Origin: Culex pipiens pallens
Taxonomy: Eukaryota > Arthropoda > Insecta > Diptera > Culicidae
NCBI RefSeq assembly: GCF_016801865.2
Contig: NC_068939.1
Coordinates: 151,297,132 to 151,361,131, forward strand
Length of the DNA stretch: 64,000 bases
Direction of reading: 5' to 3'
Shown here piece by piece: positions 1 to 11,641 of the stretch (the stretch's first letter is position 1; each line of letters starts with the position of its first letter). The notes under the pieces are model-generated. The model worked only from the letters and a program-made list of their open reading frames with translations, was not told where the DNA came from and did no database searches. Position numbers and translations under genes: made by a program.

Positions 1-1244
1 TCAGAGGTATCAAATATTTTGATTCAATCTGATTATAGAACAAGCTTTAACGCATTCGTGCTTCCCCGCAGGATAACGAGCCATTAACATCGAAAATACA
101 TACTGCATCACTAGTTACGAGCTATGTTTAGCACCAACAATGTTGAACGCGGCTAATCTGCATAATTGGCCAATTCCCTCCCTGATTTGTCGGTACGGTG
201 AGCTTTGATGCCGGTGGCAATGCGTTGAACACCATGCAATGCACAATTTCCGGCAAATTTTCTCGAACTTTACATGCTTCGAAACGTTCGTTCATCGTTT
301 GGCTGAGAGCTTCTAAGCATTTAAACCGACATTAAAGCTCTACATTTTCGCAAATCGGCTTTTCAAAGAAGCCATTTGCTTCAATAGTTTTTTCATACAT
401 GTCTCCATTCAATTATGCAGGCTGGCCATACAAAATGGGCATATGAATATTCGAGAATCTGTATCTGATCGATTTGGTGCCTTGAGCAAAGTTGAAGGTT
501 ATGATTTACTTACTTACTTAGGTTATGATTATAAATATTTTAAAATGAGTGCACAGGAAAAAATCCTCATTTTGTTAAGGTGCTCTTTTTTCAAGTTTTA
601 GGCATTTGAATGTGAAATTTTTCTTTTTTTTCAAATGTTTAGTTTTTTTAAATTGAAAAAAACTTCATGAAGCAACCCTGAAAAAAATATATTCGTAATG
701 GTGGTGTGAATTTCCTACAATTTTCTGTTTTTGTCTTTGATGATCGGATCACATTTTTTTTATTGTAAAATTATTTTTATTAGGTCCTTATCGAGAATTT
801 TAAATTCTGTACTTCTGTAGCAAATATTTTTTATCTAAGTGTCGTCTACTAAGTCCTCATTTTTGAACCCTGTTGTAGATTCGATATCCAATGTTCATAA
901 TGAAACTTACGTAAAGTCTCTGCTCTTTCCAACAAAAATGTTTTAGCATCAAAGGTTGGATTTGGAAATGGATTTCACCTAATTTGAACGTTTTCAAACG
1001 TCAGGCTGGATTTTTGAAATTTCAAAATAATTTTCGATAGAAAAGAGCAGAAAATTTCGTTAAAGTTTCATCTCAGTGTCCAAGATAACTCCGGTTGAGA
1101 AATTAAGGCTTAATAGATGATACTGAGAAACCCAAACTTTTCATAAAATTTAAATTTTAGAAACTGTATCTAAGCAACCATTTTAAATTTTCTCAGCTTT
1201 TCAAGTGTATTTTTTGCAGGGGTTACTCTTTCCTTTATAAAGTT
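1..1244. other. AT-rich non-coding DNA
   Basis: No supported gene. Positions about 384-530 resemble part of an arm of the large hairpin family found later in the window: short motifs such as GTCTCCATTCAA and the phrase GATCGATTTGGTG recur near 7.4, 21.2 and 24.7 kb. The rest is AT-rich sequence of unknown role, probably intron of the gene whose exon lies at 11263-11479. Confidence 0.5.
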
Positions 1245-2100
1245 TTCAGGTTGGCCACTCAACTAGGGAAATCGAAAAAGGAGGGGATTTGTGAATCTGA
1301 AGCATACTTGTTTGAAAATTATTTGCTAAATTTTGTATAATTTTCTAAATAATTTGACTAAATTTGTCTTTAACGACTAACTTCATATCTGAGGTTCTTT
1401 TCACTATTTTAAATTATTGGAGCATCCAAAATCATAATAAATATTTGATGATTAAGATGGTATGCATTTGACCTAGATTGTCGTGATATTTTTTTAATTG
1501 AATATTGGTAAATTACTATAAATAAAACATGATTTTCAGCTATAGTAAAACTCAATTATCGAATAAAATTCACACATTTTTGTACTGATTTAAAAAAAAA
1601 CAAATATGAAAAAATAATATATAAAAAATTGCAAAAAACAAATCAAGGAATTTTGCTTTGAGTTGTTACAAATATGAATTTGTCTTTTCAAAGTTTTTGC
1701 ATAAAATAGTTGTAAAACATGGAGTCTTATAAAACTGTATTTTTTCATTGCGAAAAAAACACTTTAATACTGACTAATCCAAATTTAAAAAATTAAACTT
1801 TCCAAAAACATGTTTTCAAACGATTTCCTAAATGTTTTAATATTCAGTTTCCTTTAACTTTTTGTCATCACTTGAAGTTAAAACCAAAAACTCTATGTTT
1901 GACAGTTTTTTTTAACTAAACATTGGTATTATATGTATTGTAAAACTTTCAGTTATTTTCTAAAGACTAATTGTTCATGTTCTAACTCGGCATTAAAATA
2001 ATGAATGCTTCCATTTTTAATATTTATTTTTGAATTTGTGTAAAGTTTATATTTTTCCAAAAATTGACAATATTTTGATTTTTAATAATATTTTTGTTGA
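1245..2100 (+). mobile_element. Truncated hAT-like non-autonomous element
   Basis: The left end CAGGTTGGCCACTCAACTAG matches the left end of the fuller copy at 7622-9173, and internal stretches also match (a phrase near 1718 resembles one near 8618). No right terminus (GAGTGG..CACCCTG) is visible, so the copy looks truncated. The right boundary is approximate. The CAGGG-type terminus is typical of the hAT superfamily. No transposase reading frame is present. Confidence 0.45.
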
Positions 2101-2277
2101 TTTTTGTTTTTTTTTAAATAAATATTTTATAGATATTATAGATTTTTTTCATTTTTTCATTTAATTCACTGGATTTTGCATTATTTTAAATTCAAGGGCA
2201 AAAGCAAAAAAATACATGTTCTGGGGATTAAACTATTTGTGATGAAAAATCAATTAAAAAAAGGGATTTTCTGTGTA

Positions 2278-2975
2278 TCGTAAACCGGGGGACAACTGGT
2301 AAGGTTTGGCAATGGTGTTTCGAAAATTGCTGCGTTGAAAATTTTTATTTTCAATTGCGGTCAATTGATAGTCATAATTTTTCTTGATAAAATCAGATTT
2401 AAGGTGTTCAAATTTTATTTTTACGTCAATTGTTCCATTACTAAGGGTGTTAGAATAGTTTTTAAGGAAAAAAATAATGTGTATTTTTTTAGTTAACTAA
2501 GTTTATAAGCTTTTAAACAAAATATATGAAACTGAATTCGAAGCATGAATCAAAAGATTTCACACTTTATTTGAAAATTTATGTACTGAAAATGCATTTA
2601 AATTTGGATATTTTTTTGAATTATGTATCAAAAACACATGATATTTATTATTAACAAATTTATGTTACATACTCCTTAAGGAAAATTGTTCAAAGAATCC
2701 GAAAATGCATTCCGTTTTCCAATTAAAATTCATATTCATGAAGAAAATCATGTCACTTAGAGAATATTTAAATAATACTATTCATTAACATTTTCTTAGT
2801 TATAGTTTACTAACTTTTTAAACTTTACAAAATTTTATGAAAACTTTTTCTACAAGTACTTGGAACACTTGTCTACCACGGTAAGTATGATTCCATTCCT
2901 TTCCGTATGCATTTAATTCGTACTCTTCATTTTGCGGGAAAATCTTAAACCTATTAAAGTCACGCCGTTTTACGG
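2278..2975. mobile_element. TIR element with CGTAAACCGG-type ends
   Basis: The left end TCGTAAACCGGGGG and right end CGCCGTTTTACGG are inverted relatives, and TA dinucleotides flank both sides (2276-2277 and 2976-2977). The subterminal stretch (TTCATTTTGCGG, GTCTACCACGG) recurs in the copy at 16726-17654 and in an inverted copy ending near 14043. No coding capacity is seen, so this is a 698-bp MITE-like, TA-targeting element. Confidence 0.6.
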
Positions 2976-3111
2976 TACATTTTATCAAAAATATGTCATT
3001 TTCAAGTCATCTTCTATTGCAAATTTGACATCTTGAAAGAATTTTTATTATTTTGTTTGACAATATTTAAGATTTTCTAATTTTTTTTTTAATTTACCAG
3101 AGTTAGTTTTT

Positions 3112-3351
3112 ACACCAATAAAAATACAAAACTAAAAATCTCGGAAAAAAATTGCGGATCGTCTTTAAATTATCTTAAATTCAAGCGCAAAAGAAAAAAA
3201 ATACGTGTTTTGGGGAATCATCTTTTAGTGATAAAAAGTCAATTAAAAAAAATTCGTGTACTTTTTTTTTAAATAGTCCGTTTGTAAACAACGTATTTGC
3301 CGAAGACACCAATAAAAATACAAAACTAAAAATCTCGAAAAAAAAATTGCG
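3112..3351 (+). repeat. Direct repeat pair about 196 bp apart
   Basis: A stretch of about 32 bp beginning ACACCAATAAAAATACAAAA occurs at 3112 and again at 3308. Both copies continue into A-rich sequence and TTGCG. The spacer contains a fragment resembling the hairpin-family arm (GTGTTTTGGGGAATC; GCCGAAGACACC). The pair could be a small tandem duplication or a duplicated insertion flank. Confidence 0.5.
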
Positions 3352-3399
3352 AAATTCTAGGGAGATCGTCTTTGAAGCAGTAAAAGCCAAAGCTAGAAG

Positions 3400-6360
3400 G
3401 ACAAATGGTGTGAATTGAATTTATACGGTTCATAACTTTCGGCAGATCGATGCCTCTGTGCTCTCTTATGCTAACTAGATAGGAAAACCAGCAAGCTTAG
3501 TACAAGAATGCACAGAGTCATCGAAATGTTGATGCTGGCCTAGGGTTTGAAAAAAATGCACACCCCAAACAGACGAGAAATCCATTTCGCCCAATCACGA
3601 CCATAAATCAAAAATGTCTTCTCGGATGGCGCTGACGATGATGATGCATAGCTTGAAGAAGGGGAGTGTAACCTATTCTTGGTAGGATTTGCTGTGGAAC
3701 TTATTTTTATGCAATACCGTTTTGAACGAATTTTGAACGAAAATAGAAACGAGCCGGAAGCTGAATCTCTCTCGCGCGGCTAAACCAAGTCGGAAGGAGG
3801 ACGACGACGACGGTACGGTTGAGCTGCAACTTTTCGCATTATGTTGGCCACTTGGCTGGAAGTAAACCAATATCAAAACCATGCAGAGCATATGCAACGG
3901 AGAGAAAACTCAAGGCATGCAATCCGAAAAGTGCACCGTTACGGAACGCTGCGTTCACGTGTTTGACCTTAGCCGTGGCTTGACTTGCTGTGTGGAAGAA
4001 GACAGGAAGTTGCGCGATAGTTGGTTGGGGGGAAGGGAAGGGGGAGACTTCAACGTCATCGCGGGGGCAGGGCTTGCCATGTAAAAACTGACTCGAAGTG
4101 TTTGTACCATGAACACGGTAGAATCACTTTGCTGTCAAGCTGAAACGAAGCGGAACGCGTTGTCTCTGCAGACGGGGCACCTCCGATTGTACTGATTTTT
4201 TAGTGTAATTATGGCTTGGAGATTTTGAGTTGATTCTTATGTGTTTACATTTGGATGTAGGAATACTACTCAGCTCTTGTTGATTAATTAACTTGAAATC
4301 TAGGGGAAATATACCCTTTCTAATCAAACACCTATCTTCGTCATATGGAGAGTTTGATGCTCGATTAAAGCTCCAAAAATACTATTTAGGCTATAAACTT
4401 ACCAGCAACAGCACCGCCTCGAGTAAGCACGCAAATTTATGCCATTTACTGGCCAAAAAGATCAAATTTAATGCACTTTTGATCATAATTTCTATTTTGC
4501 GAGACCATTTCTCATCATTTTGGTGGCACACACATCCACAGAGGTTAACTGCTTAACGAAAGTCGCCATCAATATCTTTTCACTTGCGCTAACGATTTCA
4601 AAGCGCTTAAGATATAAAATTGCTTCCAACTACCGGCAACATGTTCTTTTGCACATTAGTTAGTCACTCACTTGAAAAATAATCCCGAAAAATGTAAATA
4701 ATTAGCAAGCACCATCAAAAAAACAAACGCGCTAAGTCTTCTGACGTTTGAATTTTGAATACCCATTCCAATCGAAGGCTGAAGAAAACCGAGCGAGGAG
4801 CGAAGGCAAATAAAGAACAAAGGGTGGCCACCAACACCACCAACATGCTGGTGCAGCGCCTGTTGGAGTGAGCAAGTGCTGCCAGGAAACTTTCGCTATA
4901 AATGCTACTTTTCGTGAGTGTTTGCTTAAAATTTCATCAATTTTGGCAGCACTAAGCAGACCCAAAAGAGCGCTGGAAGAAAAAAAGAACTAAGCTGAAA
5001 ATAGAAAAATGGGCGTGGCCCAATGCACTCGACTGATTAGAATGCATTTTTGAAATATTTTTTTTTAAATGCTTGTAAAAGGAATTGCATAACTTTTAAT
5101 AAAAGTGAAAATAAACAGAAATGTTCACAAAAAGTTTCTCCACTCGTTGGTGTACTTGGTTTTAGTGAATTTCAAGGAACACTCCAGATTATCCAGCATC
5201 ATTCAAACACGACCGCTTATTACGCTTAAAATGAGTATATTTCCCCTATGTACTTATCAACCACTTTCAATTAATACGGTGATCATAACGCTGCGGCTGC
5301 TGTAAAGCCTTAGACAAAGAACACTACAGCTAGTACCTAGTTCATCAGCTGCAGCTGCAGCTGCAAGTCTGCGCGCACTACATTCGTCCGTCACAGCCAG
5401 ATATTGCAATTAATCTTCCCCGCTAGGCCTTGATTTACTTCGCGCTCAAGTTGTACATCCGGACGCGTCACATCACTCATAATTGCACCTGTGGCATTAC
5501 AGCACCGACACCGTCACAGCCCCAGGTCGAACACTATCCGTAACGTCAGCTTCCTGCCCCTATGTGTGCCAAGGCTGGAGAGTCTCATCCACAAACCATC
5601 ACGAACATGGTGATTCGTCAATAAAAAGTGAAACACTCGATGTGTGCTGGAACCGCCACAAACAACCGTTTAGAGAGATCCTGATAGAAGCATAGAGCAT
5701 AAAACAAAAACGTTGATGTTTGCACACAGCAAAGTGGCGCGAAAAACGAGAACACGAGTTAATGTTCTGAATCGCGCTGATGCTTAACTTGGCAACGCTT
5801 GGAACGTTGGGGAGGGGGTGCATAAAAGCATTACCCGAGCACCATTACGACCGAACAGCAGCAGGGTTTTCCCAAGGAAGTCGTTGTCGCGTAATACAAT
5901 AGACACCGGTGACACAATCGAACTTGGCGAGGGGGTTTTCCCTCCCCTGTAGTTGCAATCGAACTTCACTTTCTTTGGCCGTTTCTTCGGTTGACCGGTC
6001 GATTGGGTAACTAGCTTTTGTGCAGAAATGCCACTTTTAGTGCCCGGGTCAGACGGGGAAGCCGGGACAGAAGGGGGTCATTTGACACTCGTAAGTGCAC
6101 ACTCGGTGCTCGGTGGCAGTCAACGAGTATTTGGACAATGAATCACCCGGGGATTAGTTGTCGAGCTCTAGAGCAGGTTCCGGTGCAAGTGAGCAACTTG
6201 CAGCAATATAAAGGGAATTCGCTTTTTTGCTTCAAATGGACAGATCTTTGTAAGTGCATTGAATCCAATAGCTGGTTATTTGCTGAAATGCAATATAATT
6301 TAAGGGCGGAACACAATTCTGAACCAATGAATTGCAAACGAAGCTAACTGATTGATGCAG
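3400..6360. other. Lower-repeat, more GC-balanced non-coding island
   Basis: This stretch has higher base complexity than its surroundings and contains a CAGCTG tandem (5348-5364). Short open frames occur but none shows domains, splice support or protein-like composition, so no gene is called. It could hold intronic regulatory DNA or an undetected exon. Confidence 0.35.
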
Positions 6361-6410
6361 GTTAAAATCAATACAGGGTTGTAGATTTTCTAACCAATAT
6401 TTGATCATTT

Positions 6411-6505
6411 CTTGAGTTTTCTTTTTTTTTTTTGAAAAGGTCCAATAAGCTTTTGTCTTCTATATGTTTACAGGGCCTATTCAAAAAAAAACTCTGGATT
6501 TGTTT
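6411..6505. repeat. Short hairpin repeat (GAAAAGGTCC family)
   Basis: A T-rich block then GAAAAGGTCCAATAAG faces GGGCCTATTC then an A-rich block in inverted orientation. Longer, cleaner copies lie at 33085-33255 and 45347-45504. Non-coding. From 6506 to 7138 I see only AT-rich sequence. Confidence 0.5.
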
Positions 6506-7138
6506 TGTCATAGGGCTCGTTCATCAAAGCTCAAAAAGCTAATATTATTTGGAAAGAAATTCAATTGAGATTTTTTCAACCTTATCCAATTACATTTCTT
6601 AAAATGTACACAAAATGTGATATTACATTTTCGACCTTTGAAATGCGTACAGATTTCTCTAAGTCGAAGATACACTAACGAAGACAAGATTTGTATTAGA
6701 ATAATTTATTAACTGGAAATGTCTGATCCCTGAGGAAAAAACAACTGAAAAGAAACGTTGATTTTCTTTTGCCAGTTGTCTGCAGGCAACATAATTTTAT
6801 TTAATTCAGTTCAATATAAGAATTATTTAAATTTTTGATTTAGATTGGAAATTTGATTTCTTTAGTTTCTAAAAACAGACAATCTGTTTTGAAGACAATT
6901 TAATTGCAATAACATCCGATGCATTTGTTTTTGAATATTCTTTCTTTTTTTTTGTTAGACTGTTTTTATCTTTGAACAAAAGATATTAGATACAATTGTT
7001 TGCTCTACAGCATTGCCTTGGCGTTCTCTAATGCGAGATTCCTTCTCGAAAGAATTTAAATACGGTTTTTAGACCAAATCGCAAATTGACTTATCTTTTT
7101 TTATTACACTGACCTACAAAAACTGACAAAAATGACTT

Positions 7139-7296
7139 CGCAGGTTCAACTCGAGGGGAAGCATGGGCGGTTCGTCGCTTTTGCATACAACCAAAAAATT
7201 GCATGCAATATGTGGGAGTTGCGAATTCTCCATACAAACTTTGGGGACGTGATTCTGGGGACCCTTCATGCTTCCCCTCGAGTTGAGCCTGCGCAG
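7139..7296. repeat. Inverted repeat (CAACTCGAGGGGAAGCATG)
   Basis: CAGGTTCAACTCGAGGGGAA at 7141 is answered by its near-complement at about 7266-7292, giving a stem of about 28 bp around a loop of about 100 bp. Downstream (7340-7500) the sequence resembles the GTCTCCATTCAA..GATCGACTTGGTG arm phrases of the big hairpin family. Probably a decayed foldback element. Confidence 0.55.
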
Positions 7297-8349
7297 AAAT
7301 TTTGTTGGTCGGTGTTATTTGGTTGAAACTTTGTTCATGTAAAAATAAAACATTTTGCATCATTTGTTTTGCAATACAAGTCTCCATTCAAGTTGGCGGG
7401 CCGGTGGTCTTACAAAATGGGCATGTGGATATATTCTTTAAAAAGCTGTACCTTCAGAAGGAATTTTCTGATCGACTTGGTGTCTTGGGCAAAGTTAGTT
7501 AGAAAATCTAAAACATACAATTTTTTACCCCAAATAAACCCCCAAAAAAAAGGTTGAAAAAGGGAAGTCACATCGAAAATAAAATAAAATGTTATACCTT
7601 TCAATTCCAAGTCTAAAATTTCAGGGTGGCCACTCAAGTCAGGAAATCGGGAAAAAGTCGGGAATTCGCCAAAATCCGTAAAAAATTGTGAAAAAGTCGG
7701 GAATTTGTAATTTTTTGTCAAAAATTCGGGAAAAGTTGGGAATCCCAAGCATACTTTTTTGATAATCATTTTCTAACTCTTGAGTAATTTTGTAATATTT
7801 TGTACAATTTTCAAATTAAATTCACTCAGTTCTTCTTTAGTTACTTTAAATTTAATGTTCCATAAGCAATTTCAATCTATTTGAGAGTGAAAAAGCTAAC
7901 AAAGACATTAAAAATCCTAATATATAACAGATGCATTTAACACAGAATCAATAGATTTTTATTATTTTTTGCTGACCAAACAAGAGGTAACATCCAACTT
8001 AAATCAACACAAAGTGAATAAAATAACTTAAATCAACACAAAGTGAATAAAAAACTAATGTAAAATAGAGCCTAATTTTATGATTTTGTTTCATTTTGTC
8101 ACAATGCATTGATTGAATATGTGATGAAAGCTTCTAACTTGAGTTTCGCAATTTTTTTTTTTCGTGGTAAATATTTTTAATTGTTTAACTCATTTAGAAG
8201 ATTTTTTTTCCAAATATTTCCCTTGAACTTTTTTTGTGAATATGGGTTGTTGTTTGTCCTGAATTAAAAAAAAATGCGTTTTAAAACCATGAATAAAACA
8301 TTGAAATCGTGAAAAAAAGCAATCCAATACAATTTTTAACATCATCATC

Positions 8350-8425
8350 CCGGTACGAGAATCGAACTCACGACCTCTGGATTGGAAACCCAGCACGCCG
8401 CTAGTCGAAACCCATCCCCTACCGG
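8350..8425 (-). tRNA. tRNA-Gly(TCC)-like sequence, probable pseudogene
   Basis: Read on the minus strand, a 6-bp acceptor stem (CCGGTA with TACCGG) closes a cloverleaf-like unit of about 76 nt. The anticodon stem CTGGG/TCCAG holds the loop TTTCCAA (anticodon TCC), and the T arm contains GAGTTCGATTC. The D arm and A box are poor, and the T stem relies on G-T pairs. This is more likely a tRNA-derived relic or SINE head than a working tRNA gene. Confidence 0.4.
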
Positions 8426-8463
8426 TCAGTATTCCCAGTGAGCAAATTTACTCTTTTAAGGGT

Positions 8464-8543
8464 GCCAAGCCAGACAGGAATCGAACCCATCACCTTCCGC
8501 TTACAAGGCGAAACCCGTAACCTCACGGCCACGGAAGCTCGGC
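8464..8543 (-). tRNA. tRNA-Thr(TGT)-like sequence, probable pseudogene
   Basis: On the minus strand a 7-bp acceptor stem (GCCGAGC with GCTTGGC, one G-T pair) encloses an anticodon arm TTCGC-CTTGTAA-GCGGA (anticodon TGT) and a T arm with the B-box-like GGGTTCGATTCC. The unit is about 80 nt with an enlarged D region, so function is doubtful. It lies about 40 bp from another tRNA-like unit on the same strand. Confidence 0.4.
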
Positions 8544-9173
8544 AATTTAATTTAAATTATTGCAAATATATTTTAAAAAAAATCGTCTTTTCAAACATTT
8601 CGCATAAAATTAGTGGTTAAACATGGAATCTTATGAAACTGATTTTTTTTATCGAAAAAATAAAATAAAGCAATTATACTGACAACTAGATAAATCAACA
8701 TTGATTTAAAAAAATCAATATCCACGTATACAAAATCAATAAGGGAACCTGCTTAAAACATTTTCTAAATGGATTTCTAGATATTGTTCTAAATTCTTCG
8801 AAAGATTTTAATATCAGTAATCATGCTCTAATCATTCTTTGATTTAAAATAGAATAAATTAAGAATAAAATTTGAAATTCAGTTATCTTAAACCTTTTTG
8901 CTATTTCAAGTTTAAACGAGGTATCAATAACTACACGTTTGAAAATGTTATAAATAAACATTAAAACTATAAGACTTACTGTTTATGTTTGTGCTCTGAA
9001 TCATGTTTGAAGTATTTTTTTTAATTTGTTGTTATGTTTCTTTTTCATTTGTTGATATTGACTTTTTCATAAAGAGTTTATTGCTTGAAATAATTTTTGA
9101 GACAAGAAATACCTTTTATTTGAATTTTTGGAAAAGTCGGTTAATTGAAAATGGGATTTGAGTGGTCACCCTG

Positions 9174-11262
9174 TTAAAAACATTCTTTTAAATATTTTTA
9201 GATTTTTTTGGAATACATTTTAAAAATTTGCTTATCACCGTGAACAAAATATTCTCATTGTTTTTCTATGGCTGAAAAAGTCACTTTATTGTTTACATTA
9301 ATATTTCTAAAAAAAATAATAACTTTCTTAGAGTGATTATACTGAGTGGCATCCACAGCCTAATAATTTCAATTTGATGCTTATGATTTGCAAGTTTTAA
9401 AAACATGTTTAAATAAACCGTAACTTGGAGTCCTAAATCTTTATGTTTTTCCAATTGTTAAACGTTTTACAGTTCATGAATTTTCAAGTTTGTTTAAATA
9501 GATTTTTACCGGTTTTCACAAGCTTTTGAAGGCTCTTGGATATTCTACTGGATAAATTTGTTTCTTTAGGAATTTAAAAAGAAAAATTGATAGTAATGTT
9601 TGAACTACCCAAGTAATCATTTTAAAATCAAACTTATACATGAATAAAAAATGTTTAAAGCATCGGCCAAAGCAAAAAAGCAACTAAATGTATGAAAAAG
9701 TTCTTATTATCATCATTTAATCACTTAAATATCCATGGTATACGAAAAAATCCGGCCTGTAAAAAATCCGCGAAGAGGGTCGAAAAAATCCGTACGGTAC
9801 GGAAAAAAAACGTACGGTTGATAGCCTTAGCATTAATTTATCATTTAATTTGAGATGAAAAATAAACAATCGGCTTTATATTTCTACATAACAAATAAAA
9901 AACTATTTTACGAAGGAAAAGCATAAATTTTGTGAAAATTAACTTTCTACAGTGTTACTTAACTAGTATTTATTTCTCAACTGGCGATAGTTTGAAAACT
10001 TACGTTAAAAAAATAAAATTTTGTGAAGATTTCTGTTGTTTTCAATCAAAATAATTTATTTTATTTCTTACACTGAAAATCTATCATAAAAATATTCATG
10101 ACACATTCCGGCGTTGCAACGTCACGGATTTTTTCATAATGATATCAAAACCATTCCAAAACTAATATGTTATTAGACATTTAGAGATACGTTTTTGAAA
10201 AACGTACCATGCAATTAGAAAACTTTGTTCGTGTTTCCAAATTTCATGAACGCTTGTTCACGGTTTTGTGAATTGATTTTTCTCCGTGTAATTTTTTTAA
10301 TTGTATAGATTTTTTCACTTACGCAATTATAAAATGTTATTCCATGGTCTTCTTGGCTCTTTCATTCCTGTTCTGAGCTGAAGATCTCTAACAATTACCT
10401 CTAATTTCTATCTAATTTCACCTCCCCATAACGTTGAACCCAGAGAGCACACGAGGTTCATGGTTCATTGCCTGTCCTGACCTGTATTTTTGCCAGCTGA
10501 CCCGTACCACCATTGTGACGGTCACGTGTATCTATCAATCGTCGTGTGGCACATCTCATCAAAGCCCATCAATTTCCAGAATTGACGCCGCGCCGCGAAA
10601 CGTTACTTTCGGGGCAAAAAAGCCGGTTTGGTGCTGGTGCACTTGGCCTTCACGGCTGGCTGGTTGGCGTTCATCAATCATAATTTCCAACTTTGTAAAC
10701 AACGCGGGGCCAAATTTCGTGCCAAAGTGGCCAGTCACCGTTATTTTTTGAAAAATTCACACAACCAGTTCGGTGGAGTTCGGTGGCCTCTCGCGTTTCA
10801 AATTAAGTGCGACGGACCAACTCCTTACCACACTCTGTTGGGGCTGTTTTTTGTTGGTTAATTTGCATGGCTTTAAACGTGATACTCTGTAATCGTTTCC
10901 GATTTCAAGTGGACGTTCGTTACAGCTTGTTCAACACGTTAAACTGGGTGCACTCTCATTACGAAGTTGTTTGTTTTACTTTTTTTGTTAATTCCTGAGC
11001 GTACCTCTAAGCTATTCGTGGACTTGGAATTAATACCTGCATCTCTTTGCGCGTTTCGCCAGCCGCGCTGATGATTGTATACAAATGTATGCAAAACCGT
11101 CTTAATTATCAGCTTACTCTTTCATGTTTTGCAATTAAAATGTTTTCCCCCCTCGCAGATGTCATCCTGTCACATCTCGGCGGACCATCTCTGTGTACAA
11201 AACCCGCTGACACACCTCTCTGACTTATCTCTGTGTGCACTTTCTCTCTCCCTCTCTTGCAG
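9174..11262. other. Non-coding DNA upstream of the exon at 11263
   Basis: AT-rich to about 10380, including a patch near 9745-9830 with repeated CCGTACGG-like phrases. From 10430 to 11260 the base composition is more balanced. The final stretch is a strong polypyrimidine tract ending in CTCTCTTGCAG, the acceptor for the next exon. An alternative AG at about 11158 opens a frame that does not match the downstream protein. Confidence 0.5.
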
Positions 11263-11479
11263 TTCAAAATTCAATTTGACGATTCATTAACCTCGACGTT
11301 TGAGTACCCCTCGGAGACGTCACTGCTGGAGACGAATGGCTTTGATGCGTCCGCCGTGGCCGCCGCCGACAGGACACTGGACGTGGAGCCCAACAACGCC
11401 GGTGCTGGAGGAGGAGGCGGTTTCCCAGACAACGGACTGCTGTCGCACAAGAACACCCTGCTGTCGTCGATGCCACTGG
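11263..11479 (+). CDS. Penultimate coding exon, PP1-binding (phostensin/taperin-like) protein
   Basis: The exon follows a polypyrimidine tract and CAG and ends at a consensus donor (GTAAGT, 11480-11485). It encodes 72 codons plus one base. It opens with F-KIQF-DDSLTSTFEYPSE; KIQF fits the RVxF protein-phosphatase-1 docking consensus. A Gly-rich linker follows. Donor phase 1 fits the acceptor at 41232, giving an uninterrupted reading frame into the last exon. I recall that vertebrate phostensin/taperin proteins combine an RVxF motif with a nearby YPSE-like segment, so I infer that class, but this is a recollection and not a search result. The expected role would be PP1 targeting to actin or junctional structures. 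Upstream exons are not visible in the window. Confidence 0.6.
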
Positions 11480-11618
11480 GTAAGTCTCGCCCAGAGAGTG
11501 ACTGAACTGTCCGGGTTCATAAGGTCGCTATTAGATGGATATGTAGGTCGGGACGACCGGAACACACTGCACATATAGAACTGTCGTTTAGTTCTGTTGT
11601 AGTAACCTGCCAGGCTAG

Positions 11619-11641
11619 AGATCAATCAATCAATCAATCAT
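11619..11641 (+). repeat. ATCA microsatellite
   Basis: About five tandem ATCA units lie just after the exon donor. Simple-sequence repeat with no function implied. Confidence 0.8.

Larger units (their letters stand above)
7622..9173. mobile_element. hAT-like non-autonomous element with tRNA-like insert
   Basis: The left end CAGGGTGGCCACTCAAGTCA and right end TTTGAGTGGTCACCCTG form inverted termini of the CAGGG type. Direct repeats of the phrase AAAGTCGGGAATT lie just inside the left end. No convincing 8-bp target duplication is visible, so the insertion is old or the flanks have decayed. Compared with the partial copy at 1245, this copy carries about 400 extra bp (near 8150-8545) that hold two tRNA-like sequences. 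A 32-bp tandem duplication sits near 7995-8052. No transposase frame is present. Confidence 0.6.

Noticed and set aside
7622..9173. 8-bp target duplication for this hAT-like element
   Set aside because: The flanking 8-mers (TAAAATTT and TTAAAAAC) do not match, so I assign it to hAT only by its termini.
11159..11290. Alternative acceptor exon starting with ATG at 11159
   Set aside because: Its frame differs from that of the downstream exon and stops at TAA soon after, while the acceptor at 11261-11262 has the stronger polypyrimidine tract.
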